Below, piece after piece: positions 43,725 through 53,522 of a DNA stretch of 64,000 nucleotides; positions within the stretch are counted from its first letter, which is position 1, and each line of letters opens with the position of its first letter. The notes beneath the pieces are model-generated. The model was not told the origin of the DNA. It saw only the letters and a program-made list of their open reading frames with translations, and did no database searches. The stretch covers positions 62,001-126,000 of the forward strand of contig MCFG01000037.1 in NCBI GenBank assembly GCA_002104895.1, in the 5' to 3' direction. The position numbers and the translations under genes were made by a program. The stretch comes from Anaeromyces robustus. Its lineage: Eukaryota > Neocallimastigomycota > Neocallimastigomycetes > Neocallimastigales > Neocallimastigaceae.

Positions 43725-44654
43725 ATGGGTGATAACGTAAAGAATAATGATAAAGATGATATTGTTTCACTTTCAGATTCCGATTCATCATATGTAATTG
43801 AAGAAGAGATTGTAGAATATGAAATTACCGAATCGGAAGAACAATTATCTGGAAAAAATAAAAATGGTTCGAAATCTAATCTAATAAATCAAACTGAAAC
43901 TAGTAATAAAAATTTACAATCTAATAATAAAGTTGTTAATATTGATAATGATAAAGATAATAGTAGTGAATCATCAAATAATAATATTAATAGTGGAAAA
44001 GAAATAAAAAGTAAAAACGAGCAAAGTAAAGAAGAAGAAAATATTAGTAATTCATTTAAAAATGTATCTGATTCTATGGAAAATATTAAGATAAAATTAT
44101 CAAGTAATAATTTAGATAAACTTGATTCATACGGGGTATATATTACTATTATTATTATAATAATGCTTTAAATATAAAATATTAAAAAAGTATTAATAAA
44201 ATTATAATAATTTTATACTTAATAATATATATAACATAATTATAATTTATGTATATTTATTTAGAAACTTAACTTTAATAAAACTGAAAATGAATTTATA
44301 AAAGATATTCAGAGAATGAGATATGTTGTAAATAGAATTAATGAAACACATAATTCACTAAAAAAAGCATTACATGATATGAAAGGAAACCCATTTTCAA
44401 TACCAGATGATGAACCATATTACGAACTAGCATCAGAATGTAGTACTGAAGATGTTGCAGATGTTAATGTAGATTACTGTGAAGATGATATGTTTAATAT
44501 AGATGAAGCTGATGTTTTTGAAAGATATATTGAATTTATTGATGAAGAAAATAAAGATAAATTTACAGAGCATTATGAAAAATTATATAATGTTAATGAA
44601 TTATTTAAAAAGACAATATTTTCATCTGCCATTCCTGAATCAAGTGATTGTTGA
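43725..44654 (+). CDS. Hypothetical acidic protein
   Basis: Not recognised. Exons 43725-44135 and 44265-44654 join at a GGG|GTATAT donor and TTTAG|AAA acceptor in phase 0, giving 266 residues. The first half is acidic and Ser/Asn/Lys-rich, with SLSDSDSSYVIEEEIVEYEI resembling SUMO-interaction or CK2-type acidic/serine motifs. The second half is more ordered: ENEFIKDIQRMRYVVNRINE then HNSLKKALHDMKGNPFSIPD (likely helical), an acidic stretch with VDYCEDDMFNIDEADVFE, and a final helix YEKLYNVNELFKKTI. There is no signal peptide or membrane segment. The A/C-rich stretch after the stop is probably 3' UTR. Composition suggests a nuclear or regulatory protein, which is speculation. Confidence 0.75.
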
Positions 44655-44675
44655 AATTTATGAAAGAAACAAAAT

Positions 44676-44766
44676 AAAAATAAAAGAATAAAATAAAAAA
44701 TAAAAAAAAACAAAAATAAAAAACAAAATTAAAAAAACAAAAAAACAAAAAACAAAAAACAAAACA

Positions 44767-44797
<31 letters not shown>

Positions 44798-44835
44798 TCA
44801 AAAAACAAAAAAAAGCAAACAAAAAAAAAAAAGCA
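44676..44835. repeat. (AAAAC)n-like A/C-rich tract after the hypothetical gene
   Basis: A-rich sequence with C spaced every four to seven bases, starting about 20 bases after the stop at 44654. Its reverse strand yields Phe/Cys-rich spurious frames. Confidence 0.75.
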
Positions 44836-45670
44836 TTATATATATAATTTAACAAAAAAAATTATTATAAAAAAATTTTAATAGAATTCATTATACTCAA
44901 TATTTATATATTATTTTATATGTATGTATATATGTTATTTATACAAAATTATCATTATTAAACGAAAAAAAAAACTCTTGTTAATTCAAAGAATGATAAT
45001 TAATACCATTGTAGAAATAAATTTGAATATTTATACAATTTTTACTATTTATATATATATATATAAATATAAATAGTTTATGTACAATTATTAGTAGCAT
45101 TATTAATAGAATATATTTGTTAATTTTTTATAGCATTATGTTTTTTTTTTTAGTGAATATGACAAATTATTATCATTATTTTCTATCATTACATTTTATA
45201 TAAATCAATTTTATAATTAAATGTAATATAATTTTTAATTGTGTATGAAATAGTAATATATAAAAATTACATAGATAAAAAAGTAATAATAGTAATAATA
45301 TTAAGATAGATATATATAATTTTCATCAAAATAATAATAATAATAATAATAATTATAATAATAATAATGATAGTAATATTATTATTATTATTAAAAAAAA
45401 ATAATAATAATAATAAAATGTAAAAAAAAAATTTTAAAAAAATAAATAAATAATAGATTACTTAATGAAAAATAACTTTATAAAATAAATAATATAAAAT
45501 ATATCAATATATTATATTAATATAAGAATTGCATAGATTATTATTAAAAATATTTATATAATAAACATTTAATATTTTAATGTGTTTTTTTATATTTTTG
45601 GAAAAGAGAAAATATTAATATAAATAATTTTTTTTATTTAGATAGAGTTATAAAGTTGTATAGACTAATA

Positions 45671-45701
<31 letters not shown>

Positions 45702-46276
45702 GTTGTTTTTAATCTGTGTATCAGTATTTTATTTATTGTAAAGTAATTATATATAATATTAATTAAAATCTATTTTATAATAAAAATAGTAAATAAATTA
45801 AATATTCAATATCTAACATTTTAATTTTAATTATTATTACTAAAATCAGTAATTATTATTTTTTTTTTATTTTTTTATCTTTTTATTTACTTTATTTTTT
45901 TTTATTTTTCTTTATTATTATTTATACCTTTTTTCTTTTCTTTTTCAATGATATTTTTAGAATTACATTAAGCTTAGTAAATAATATTAAATAATAAAAT
46001 TTACAAATATATGTATATACTATTAAAAACTTTTTAAAATAATTCTTATTTATTATAATTATATAATTTGCAAACAAAAATAAAAGTATTTTTTTGTAAT
46101 TTTCTGTAATAATTATTTTTATGCTTTTTTTTTTATTTATTTTATTTTTTTTTTTATTTTTTATTTACTATTTTTTATTTTTTTAATTTTTTTATTATAT
46201 TTTATTTATGTCAACTATTGTTTTTTAAAATTTTATTTTTCTAATTTATATTAATAATTTTTAATATTAATAATTC
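44836..46276. other. Spacer with AAT/ATT simple repeats
   Basis: Contains short AAT and ATT arrays around 45330-45420 and 45670-45700 and T-rich sequence near 45850-46260, which is the 3' flank of the secreted-protein gene on the minus strand. No gene is supported. Confidence 0.55.
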
Positions 46277-46875
46277 TTAATTCCAAATTTTTGAGCATAT
46301 CATATTTATAGCATTACATTCTTCTTCAACAGATGTACTCCATGGTTGAGACCAACATTGACTAAGAGCAGAATAACATTCATTGGATTTTTGATTTTTA
46401 CAATCATAATCTTGAGCTCCACAACTATAATAATAATTAGAATTATTAGAATTAGTTGGAACACTTGTATTTCCTTTCGTGGTTGTGGTAGATGGAATAG
46501 CTTTTGTAGATGAGGTAACATAAAGAGATTTAGTTGTAGAAGTCGAAGTCTTAGGAATAGATTTAGTAGATGAGGTTATAGGAATAGATTTAGTTGCCGA
46601 AGTCGAAGTTTTAGGAATAGATTTAGTAGATGAAGTAAAATAAAGAGATTTAGTCGTCGAAGTCACAGGAATAGACTTAGTAGAACTAGTGTTTGGAACT
46701 GTTTTTGTTGTACTATTAGGAAGAGTTTTAGCTGTTATTAAATATGTAAAAATATTTATAATTGATTAATATATTTTATTATTAATTTTCAAATATATAT
46801 AGATTTATACATACTAGTATAGGCTAAAGCATACACAAAATATAAGGATAATAAAAAAATATATGTGAATTTCAT
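46277..46875 (-). CDS. Small secreted protein: Thr/Ser repeat stalk plus six-Cys module
   Basis: Exons 46875-46815 and 46731-46277 give about 171 residues. A signal peptide (MKFTYIFLLSLYFVYALA) is followed by a stalk of irregular Thr/Ser/Lys/Pro repeats (KSIPKTSTS, KSLYFTSST, KSIPITSST) and an Asn/Ser linker. The C-terminal 50-residue module begins YYYSCGAQDYDC and ends NMICSKIWN, with spacing C-x6-C-x7-C-x6-C-x12-C-x6-C, predicting three disulfides. The module and architecture match the gene at 50676-51601, and the single intron sits at the same place, after the first base of the Thr codon just past the signal peptide. The stalk suits heavy O-glycosylation. No GPI signal and no fungal dockerin motif is seen. 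Function unknown; a cell-wall or extracellular protein is likely. Confidence 0.85.
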
Positions 46876-48184
46876 TTTTTTCGTTTCTTTTTAAATGAAA
46901 AAAGCTTTATTTAAAATTATTTATTTATTTTATTTTTAAATTTTTTATTTATATTAGAAAAGAATTAATATTTATTCTTTTTGAATTGAATAATAATAAC
47001 AATAATAAAAATGGAATAAAACTTGCTTATTTATAGATTTTTATCTTTCTCTCTTTTATATTATAAAAATAATAAAGATAATATAAATATAAATATTATA
47101 AACAATATAATTAATAATAAGAGAAGTTAAAAAAGATTAATTTTTTATTTTAATAATTATTAAATTGTCATTAATCTAATATATGTTACATTTTACATTC
47201 ATTAATAACGTTTATAATTACAATGGTCATAAATTTATGATTCATTTTTTGATTTTTATATTATTTAATGTAAATCTTTTTTGTAATCTAAAATAGAAAA
47301 AACTTAATATATAAAATTAAAAAAATTTTAAGATATAATAAATCATTAAAATCATAATAAAAAAACTTTTTTTATTTTCTAATTTACAAGTATTTTATTG
47401 TTTTACTTTTCCTTTATTTTTCCATTGTTTCATCATATGATAAATATATATTGCATTTTTTTTTTTTTTTGTATAACATATTGAATAAAAATTAAAAGTA
47501 TATTAAATAATAGAGAAAGACATTTAATATATGTAATTTTATTAAATAATGTTTTTTTTTTTTTTTTTTTCCATTTAATCTTTTTTTTTTTAAAAAAAAA
47601 TATTTGTCATATCTTTTTAATTATCATATAGTCATATTATATATTATAAATTTCATGATAAAAATATCATGAACTTTAAATATTAATAATTATAAAATAT
47701 TATAACTTTAATTAATTTATTAAAAATTTTATCATAAACTTTAAATATTAATGAAATTAAACAAAAAAAAAAAAAAAAAAAAATACTGATATTATTAATA
47801 ATATAAAATAAAGAATAATATAAATATTATATGATTTACATTTTTATTAAATAAGTTCTAAATGAAAGTAATAATAGATTAATATATTTAATATATTAAT
47901 TATAGCATAGACACATAATTAAGTGTAATGTAGATCAAATAATATAAAAAATCCATAATAAATAATAAGAGATATTTAAAAATATTTAAAAAAAAGGAAT
48001 AAAGAATTTAAATATGTTTAAATTAGTATTAATAATTTAATTTTTAATATTTTGGTTTATTTATTAATTTATTAATTAATATTCTATTTGTAATTACAAT
48101 TATTAAGTATATTTTTTATAATATTTATATTTTATATTATATATATTTTATTATCCAGTTTATAAAAGTATTTCATTTACAAGC

Positions 48185-48216
48185 ATCTACAACACAATAT
48201 ATATTGTGTTGTAGAT
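48185..48216. repeat. Perfect 32-bp palindrome without spacer
   Basis: The left half ATCTACAACACAATAT is followed immediately by its exact reverse complement. The outer 12 bases of each arm contain C and G, so the symmetry is not a trivial result of AT alternation. It could be a dimer-binding operator or a cruciform/hairpin. Confidence 0.85.
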
Positions 48217-48297
48217 ATATATTCTTTAATTATATATTAATAACATTCTTCCATTATCTATTCCAAATATAAGATAATTTTGAAGAAAATTTAATTT

Positions 48298-48465
48298 TTA
48301 AAACTTCTTTTTTTCTTCAAGTTTATATAATCTTTTGTAACTATTATCACTAATATTTACTCTTGTAATTCTTATTCCATTAACTTTTTCAAATTTAAAT
48401 TCTATTATTTTATTAAATTCTATTATTTTATTAAATTCAGAATCATTAAATAACTTCAAGTACAG
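48298..48465 (-). pseudogene. Coding-like 55-codon open fragment
   Basis: A minus-strand open frame between stops reads LKLFNDSEFNKIIEFNKI, later KVNGIRITRVNISDNSYK, and ends EEKKKF. Its composition is more coding-like than its flanks. It includes an exact 18-bp tandem duplication (GAATTTAATAAAATAATA). It has no start codon and no matching exon nearby, so it may be a relic of a decayed gene. No family recognised. Confidence 0.25.
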
Positions 48466-48933
48466 TTATTCTTTTTAATGATAAATGGGGTAATATTATC
48501 AAAATAATAAATTAAAATAATTGTATATTAAAAGAAGAATTAATATTTTTAATAATAAATAATAAAATAATTTTTTTATTATTTAATATTTTTTTAAAAG
48601 TAAATTATCACCAATATTTTTATATTGCATTGTATATTATATATCTACCTATTCATATATATATTAAAATGTAATTATAAAGCATTAATATTATTAATAT
48701 TCCTTTTATTTTTTTAAAGGAAATAGAAATATAAACTTTAATATTATAAATAATAGTAATAATATAAATTATATTTTATTTCATTTGATTAATTGAATTG
48801 AACATAAGAATTAAAGTTTATGATATTATGATATAATAATTAACATGTAATTTTTATTATAATAAATTAAATTTATGATAATAATATGAGTTTATATTAA
48901 TATCATATTTTTTAATTAATTATTAATTTACAT

Positions 48934-48970
48934 TTATGATAATAATATGGTTTTTATATTATTATCATAA
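48934..48970. repeat. Perfect 15-bp inverted repeat
   Basis: Arms 48934-48948 (TTATGATAATAATAT) and 48956-48970 pair exactly around a 7-nt loop. A direct copy of ATTTATGATAATAATATG also lies near 48870. Confidence 0.6.
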
Positions 48971-50675
48971 TCCACTAGATATATATATTTTTTATCCTTA
49001 AAAATATTAATATTTTTATCCATAATTATTTTATAGTAATGCTATCATGTAATTAATTATTATATATTTAACTAATTCTGAATTAAATAATATTATAAAG
49101 CATAGTGATATAAAACAATTAAACTATTACATTAAGAAATAAAGGTCAATATTTTATAATAAACAATTATATATAAACCATGATTGACAACAACCATTTA
49201 AACTTTTTAATTTTATTTTTATTATTATATATTATTGTATATATAGTATACTTCTGATTTTATTAATTTTCTAATATACTATAAAATTATACTATAAAAT
49301 ATAAATTTTATTTTTGAATGATGAATTAAAATGATATTATTTTTAACAGAATAGAGATGATTTACTGAAAAATTTTATTAAGAAAAACTAATCATAATAT
49401 AAATAGATTTGTTAAATAAGAAAATGTAAATTAGTTATTAATTCAGTAGAATATGAAGTTAGTTAATAAAGAAAAAACATATTAATATTAATACAAAATA
49501 CAAATAAAACAAATCTTGTATAATGTCTAATTAAGAAAAGAGGGAAAAGAAAGCAAAAACCTCCATGTAATTGTTGCATTTAAATAAAAATGTTTGAAGT
49601 TGAATTAATAAAATGTAAAATGAATAAAATATATTTATTATATTTATTCAATTTTTGAATAATGATTATGGTTATTTTGATTATTTCGAGAGTAATATTA
49701 TTCTTAATAGTATATACCAAATAAATATATAATATATAATATATATTATATATTATTATAATTATATTAATTAACTTTATAAGTTGTCTAATTATTAAAA
49801 AATATAAATGCATTTAATTTAAAAGAATTAAAAATAATAATTGTTAAATATTAAAATTAAAATTAATAAATATATAAAACTTTAGTTTATATATTATCTT
49901 ATCTTTTTTTTTATTATTTTTTTAATATTACATGTTCTTAATATTATTTATATATATATTTATTTTATGTGTAAATATTACTAATATTGTTAATATCATA
50001 TTTTCATAATCAAGAAATGAGTAATAAAAAATTTCCTCATATAAATATTCATAATTAATTATTTATATTAAAATATGATAATATAGTTTGTAGTACAAAA
50101 AATAATAATTTATTTTTTAAATTTTTGAAATAAGATAAACCATTATTATTTATATTTTTTATTATTTTAAAAAATTTATCATCTCTTCGTGAAACTTAGA
50201 AATAATTAAATCTTTTCATTTGACTTTATTTTTATTTAATAATCTTTTGTTTAATTTTTTTATTTTTCTAAGAAAAAGAAAATTTGAAAATTATAATAAT
50301 AATAATAATAATAATAATAAAAGATAAAATAAGTATTTAAAAATAGAATTATTATTTTAGAAAGTTTTAATATTATATAAAACATTAATTATATATAAAC
50401 TTTAAATATATTTTATATATATAATTATTATTATTATTATTATTTTTTTAATATTTATTACAAGAACATCATGTGTTATAATAATCATAAATAGAACTAT
50501 TTTAACAATAATTATTTATGATTAAAAAATAATAAAAAATTTCTTATAAAAGGCAAAAGTTTTTCTTTTTTTTTTTTTTTCTAAATAATATTAATAAATA
50601 TATATAATATTAATACATATATAAAAAATTCATAAATAGATAATTTATAAATTATTATTTTTTGGTTTATTAAAA

Positions 50676-51601
50676 ATGAAGTTTATTAATATTTTATTAA
50701 CTGCTTTATGCATTATTTTTGCTTTAGCAGATACTACTAGTAAGTTTTATTGATATTTAATATATTTTTATATAATATAAATAACTAGAAATCAATTACT
50801 AAAATATAATATTTTTAAAAATATATATTATTAATTATAGCTAAAACTATTCCAGTTTCTTCTACCTCCAAGACTATTCCAGTTACTAGCACTTCAAAGA
50901 CTATTCCAGTTACTACTACTTTTAAAACAGTTCCAGTTACAACTACTTCTAAAACTATTCCAGTTTCTTCTACTTCTAAAACAGTTCCAGTTACTACTAC
51001 TTTTAAAACAGTTCCAGTTACAACTACTTCTAAAACTATTCCAGTTTCTTCTACTTCTAAAACAGTTCCAGTTACTACTACTTCTAAAACAGTTCCAGTT
51101 ACAACTACTTCTAAAACTATTCCAGTTTCTTCTACTTCTAAAACAGTTCCAGTTACTACTACTTCTAAAACAGTTCCAGTTACAACTACTTCTAAAACTA
51201 TTCCAGTTTCTTCTACTTTTAAAACAGTTCCAGTTACTACTACTTCTAAAACAATTCCAGTTACTACTACTTCTAAAACAATTCCAGTTACTACTACTTC
51301 TAAAACAATTCCAGTTACAACTACTTCTAAAACAATTCCAGTTACAACCACTTCTAAAACTATTCCAGTTACCACTACTTCTAAAACTATTCTAGTTACT
51401 ACTACCACAACTAAAACAAGTACTCAAACTAATTCGGCTGATTATTACTATAGTTGTGGTGCACAAGATTGGGATTGTAAGACTCAAAAATCAAATGAAT
51501 GCTATGCAACTCTTAATCAATGTTGGTCTCAACCATGGAGCTCTACTCTTGGTAAAGAATGTGGAGCCATTAACGAAATGTGTTCTAAAATTTGGAATTA
51601 G
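50676..51601 (+). CDS. Secreted protein: 9-residue TTSKTVPVT repeat stalk plus six-Cys module
   Basis: Exons 50676-50739 and 50841-51601 join as ACT A|CT to 274 residues. A signal peptide (MKFINILLTALCIIFALA) is followed by about 21 tandem 9-residue units of the form KT(I/V)PV(T/S)(T/S)T(S/F), all 27 bp, then a Thr/Asn linker and a 52-residue module from YYYSCGAQDWDC to NEMCSKIWN with the C-x6-C-x7-C-x6-C-x12-C-x6-C pattern. Shared blocks with the 46277-46875 protein include QKSNECY, QCWSQPWS and CSKIWN. The stalk is a likely O-glycosylated, extended mucin-like rod, and Lys every nine residues gives it positive charge. The opposite strand is also open across the repeat (VVVTGIVLEV units), an artefact of period 27. 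No GPI signal is seen. Function unknown. Confidence 0.87.
50843..51405 (+). repeat. 27-bp coding minisatellite with 81-bp higher-order period
   Basis: About 21 units lie within exon 2 of the secreted-protein gene. In the first two thirds, units follow a triplet order: one ...PVSSTS unit with ACT ATT, then two ...PVTTT(S/F) units with ACA GTT, repeated several times. The last six units are homogeneous ACA/ACT ATT copies. Confidence 0.85.
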
Positions 51602-51843
51602 TTTTAATAAAAAAAAAGTATATTTTTTTATATAGTAAAGATTAATTTTTTTTAGACCATTAAAATAAAATATATAGACTATTTTAATATGTTTTATTTT
51701 TTTTTTATAAAGAAAAATAATAAAAATATATTATTTAAACAAAGAAAAATAATAAAAATATATTATTTAAACAAAGATTATCCAATAATGGTAATTAAAA
51801 AGTAAAAAAAAAAAATGAAAGAATAGATATATAGATATATAAA

Positions 51844-51859
51844 AAGAAAAATAAATATA

Positions 51860-51898
<39 letters not shown>

Positions 51899-51997
51899 GT
51901 AAATAAAAAAAAGAATAAATATATGACACCGTAAATAAATAAATAAATAAATAAATATAAATAAATAATAAATATATGATACAAGTAAATAAATATA

Positions 51998-52028
<31 letters not shown>

Positions 52029-52125
52029 GTAAATAAAAAAAAGAATAAATATATGACACCGTAAATAAATAAATAAATAAATAAATAAATATAAATAAAT
52101 AATAAATATATGATACAAGTAAAAA
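51844..52125. repeat. Tandem duplication with 130-bp period in AAAT sequence
   Basis: The segment with AAGTAAATAAAAAAAAG, ATATATGACACCGTAAAT and ATATATGATACAAGTA occurs at about 51898 and again at 52028, exactly 130 bases apart, with AAAT runs between. The rare GACACCG string marks each copy. Ile/Tyr/Leu/Phe frames on the minus strand are repeat translations. Confidence 0.85.
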
Positions 52126-52295
52126 AATATATATATAAGTTATTATTTCCTTTTATATCTAATATTACTTTCCAAAAAAGGATATATAATAGTATTTATA
52201 TAGCTACATATGGTTTCACATGATTATATACTTATATTCTGTATAAATATATTAATATATAATAATAATAAATCTAAATAATAATAAATAATAAT

Positions 52296-52330
<35 letters not shown>

Positions 52331-52547
52331 TATAAATAATGATATAAAGAAATAAAATAAATAATAAGTAATAAAAATAAAAAATAATAATTATAATAAT
52401 AATAATAATAATTATAAGATATATTATAATTGGCTTGAATTAGTAACCAATAAATTAATTAATTAATATATGTAATGTATGTAATGTATACATTGTTAAA
52501 ATTTTTTAATAACTTGTGATATTTTTTTTTAATTAGATTGTTAAAAT

Positions 52548-52605
52548 AGAATAATATTTACTTTATTAAAGTAATTTTTTTCTTTAATAAAGTAAATATT
52601 ATTCT
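52548..52605. repeat. Perfect 24-bp inverted repeat (hairpin)
   Basis: Arms 52548-52571 and 52582-52605 are exact reverse complements (inner part of the right arm: CTTTAATAAAGTAAATATT) around a 10-nt loop. The right arm is followed by a second direct copy of TTCTTTAATAAAGTAAATA, ending at 52620. Confidence 0.8.
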
Positions 52606-53522
52606 TTAATAAAGTAAATACTTATAATGATATATAATTATTTATTAGTAATAATAATAATAATATATTAAAAATAATATTTAGATTTCCTTTATCCTTT
52701 GATATATATACAATTAAAGCATTTTTTTAAAAAAAGCTTTAAAAAGCCGATATTATATAAAAATTAAGGTAAGGATTAATATATTTTGTATTTTCACATT
52801 AATATATTAATATATATATTATATAAATTTCTATTATATTCTAATAATAGATATTAATTATTTATGGAAATTCCAACCTTAGGATTTAAGAATTCTTTTT
52901 TAACAGTTAATTAATAAATATATAAAGAATAGTATTGTAATATATGATTTTTAAAAAAGAGTATCACAAAATTTCAGAAAATTTAATTGTTTTATAAAAA
53001 AATTGGCAATTTTTATATTAATGATTATATTATTAATAATATATTTGGAAATATATTATAATAATATATATAAATATATTATTATTAATATATTATAATA
53101 TATTATATATAAATATATAATACTATTGTAATTACAATAATATAAATCATTTGAATTTTTAATTATTTTATTATAAACTTTAAATTTTATATTTCATATA
53201 TAAATAAGTGATTTTCTCCTAAAATTTAAATTTTGAAAATTTAAAAAATAAGAGATTATATATTATATATCATAGTAAAAAAGTTATTATACCAAAATTT
53301 AAATTATTTATACCATTAAATTTAAAAGTAAAAACAGTTTTTTATTTTTAAATTTTACAAAAGAACAGTACAAGGAAATATAAAAACATACTTAAAACTA
53401 TATATAAAAACTATATTTTATATTAGTTACTTTAAAAATTTTCAGTAAATATTAAATTATATTATAAATATTATATAATATATATAATATAAAAGTTATA
53501 GTATAATAATAATAATATAATA

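Larger units (their letters stand above)
46876..50675. other. 3.8 kb divergent spacer between the two secreted-protein paralogues
   Basis: AT-rich sequence containing both promoters plus inverted repeats (48185-48216, 48934-48970) and one open-frame relic (48298-48465). T tracts are frequent near 47460-47590. No complete gene is recognised. Confidence 0.5.
51602..53522. other. Spacer with duplicated AAAT block and a strong hairpin
   Basis: After the 3' flank of the secreted-protein gene come a 130-bp period AAAT duplication (51844-52125), AAT arrays near 52300-52420, and an exact 24-bp inverted repeat (52548-52605). The last few hundred bases are the probable promoter of the first ankyrin gene. 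No gene is supported. Confidence 0.55.

Noticed and set aside
50815-51408. Minus-strand open frame with VVVTGIVLEV-type repeats
   Set aside because: It is the antisense of the 27-bp coding repeat in the secreted-protein gene; the period is a multiple of three, so the reverse strand stays open too.
51778-52118. Minus-strand frames rich in IYLF
   Set aside because: Translations of AAAT microsatellite sequence with no start context, domain or splice support.
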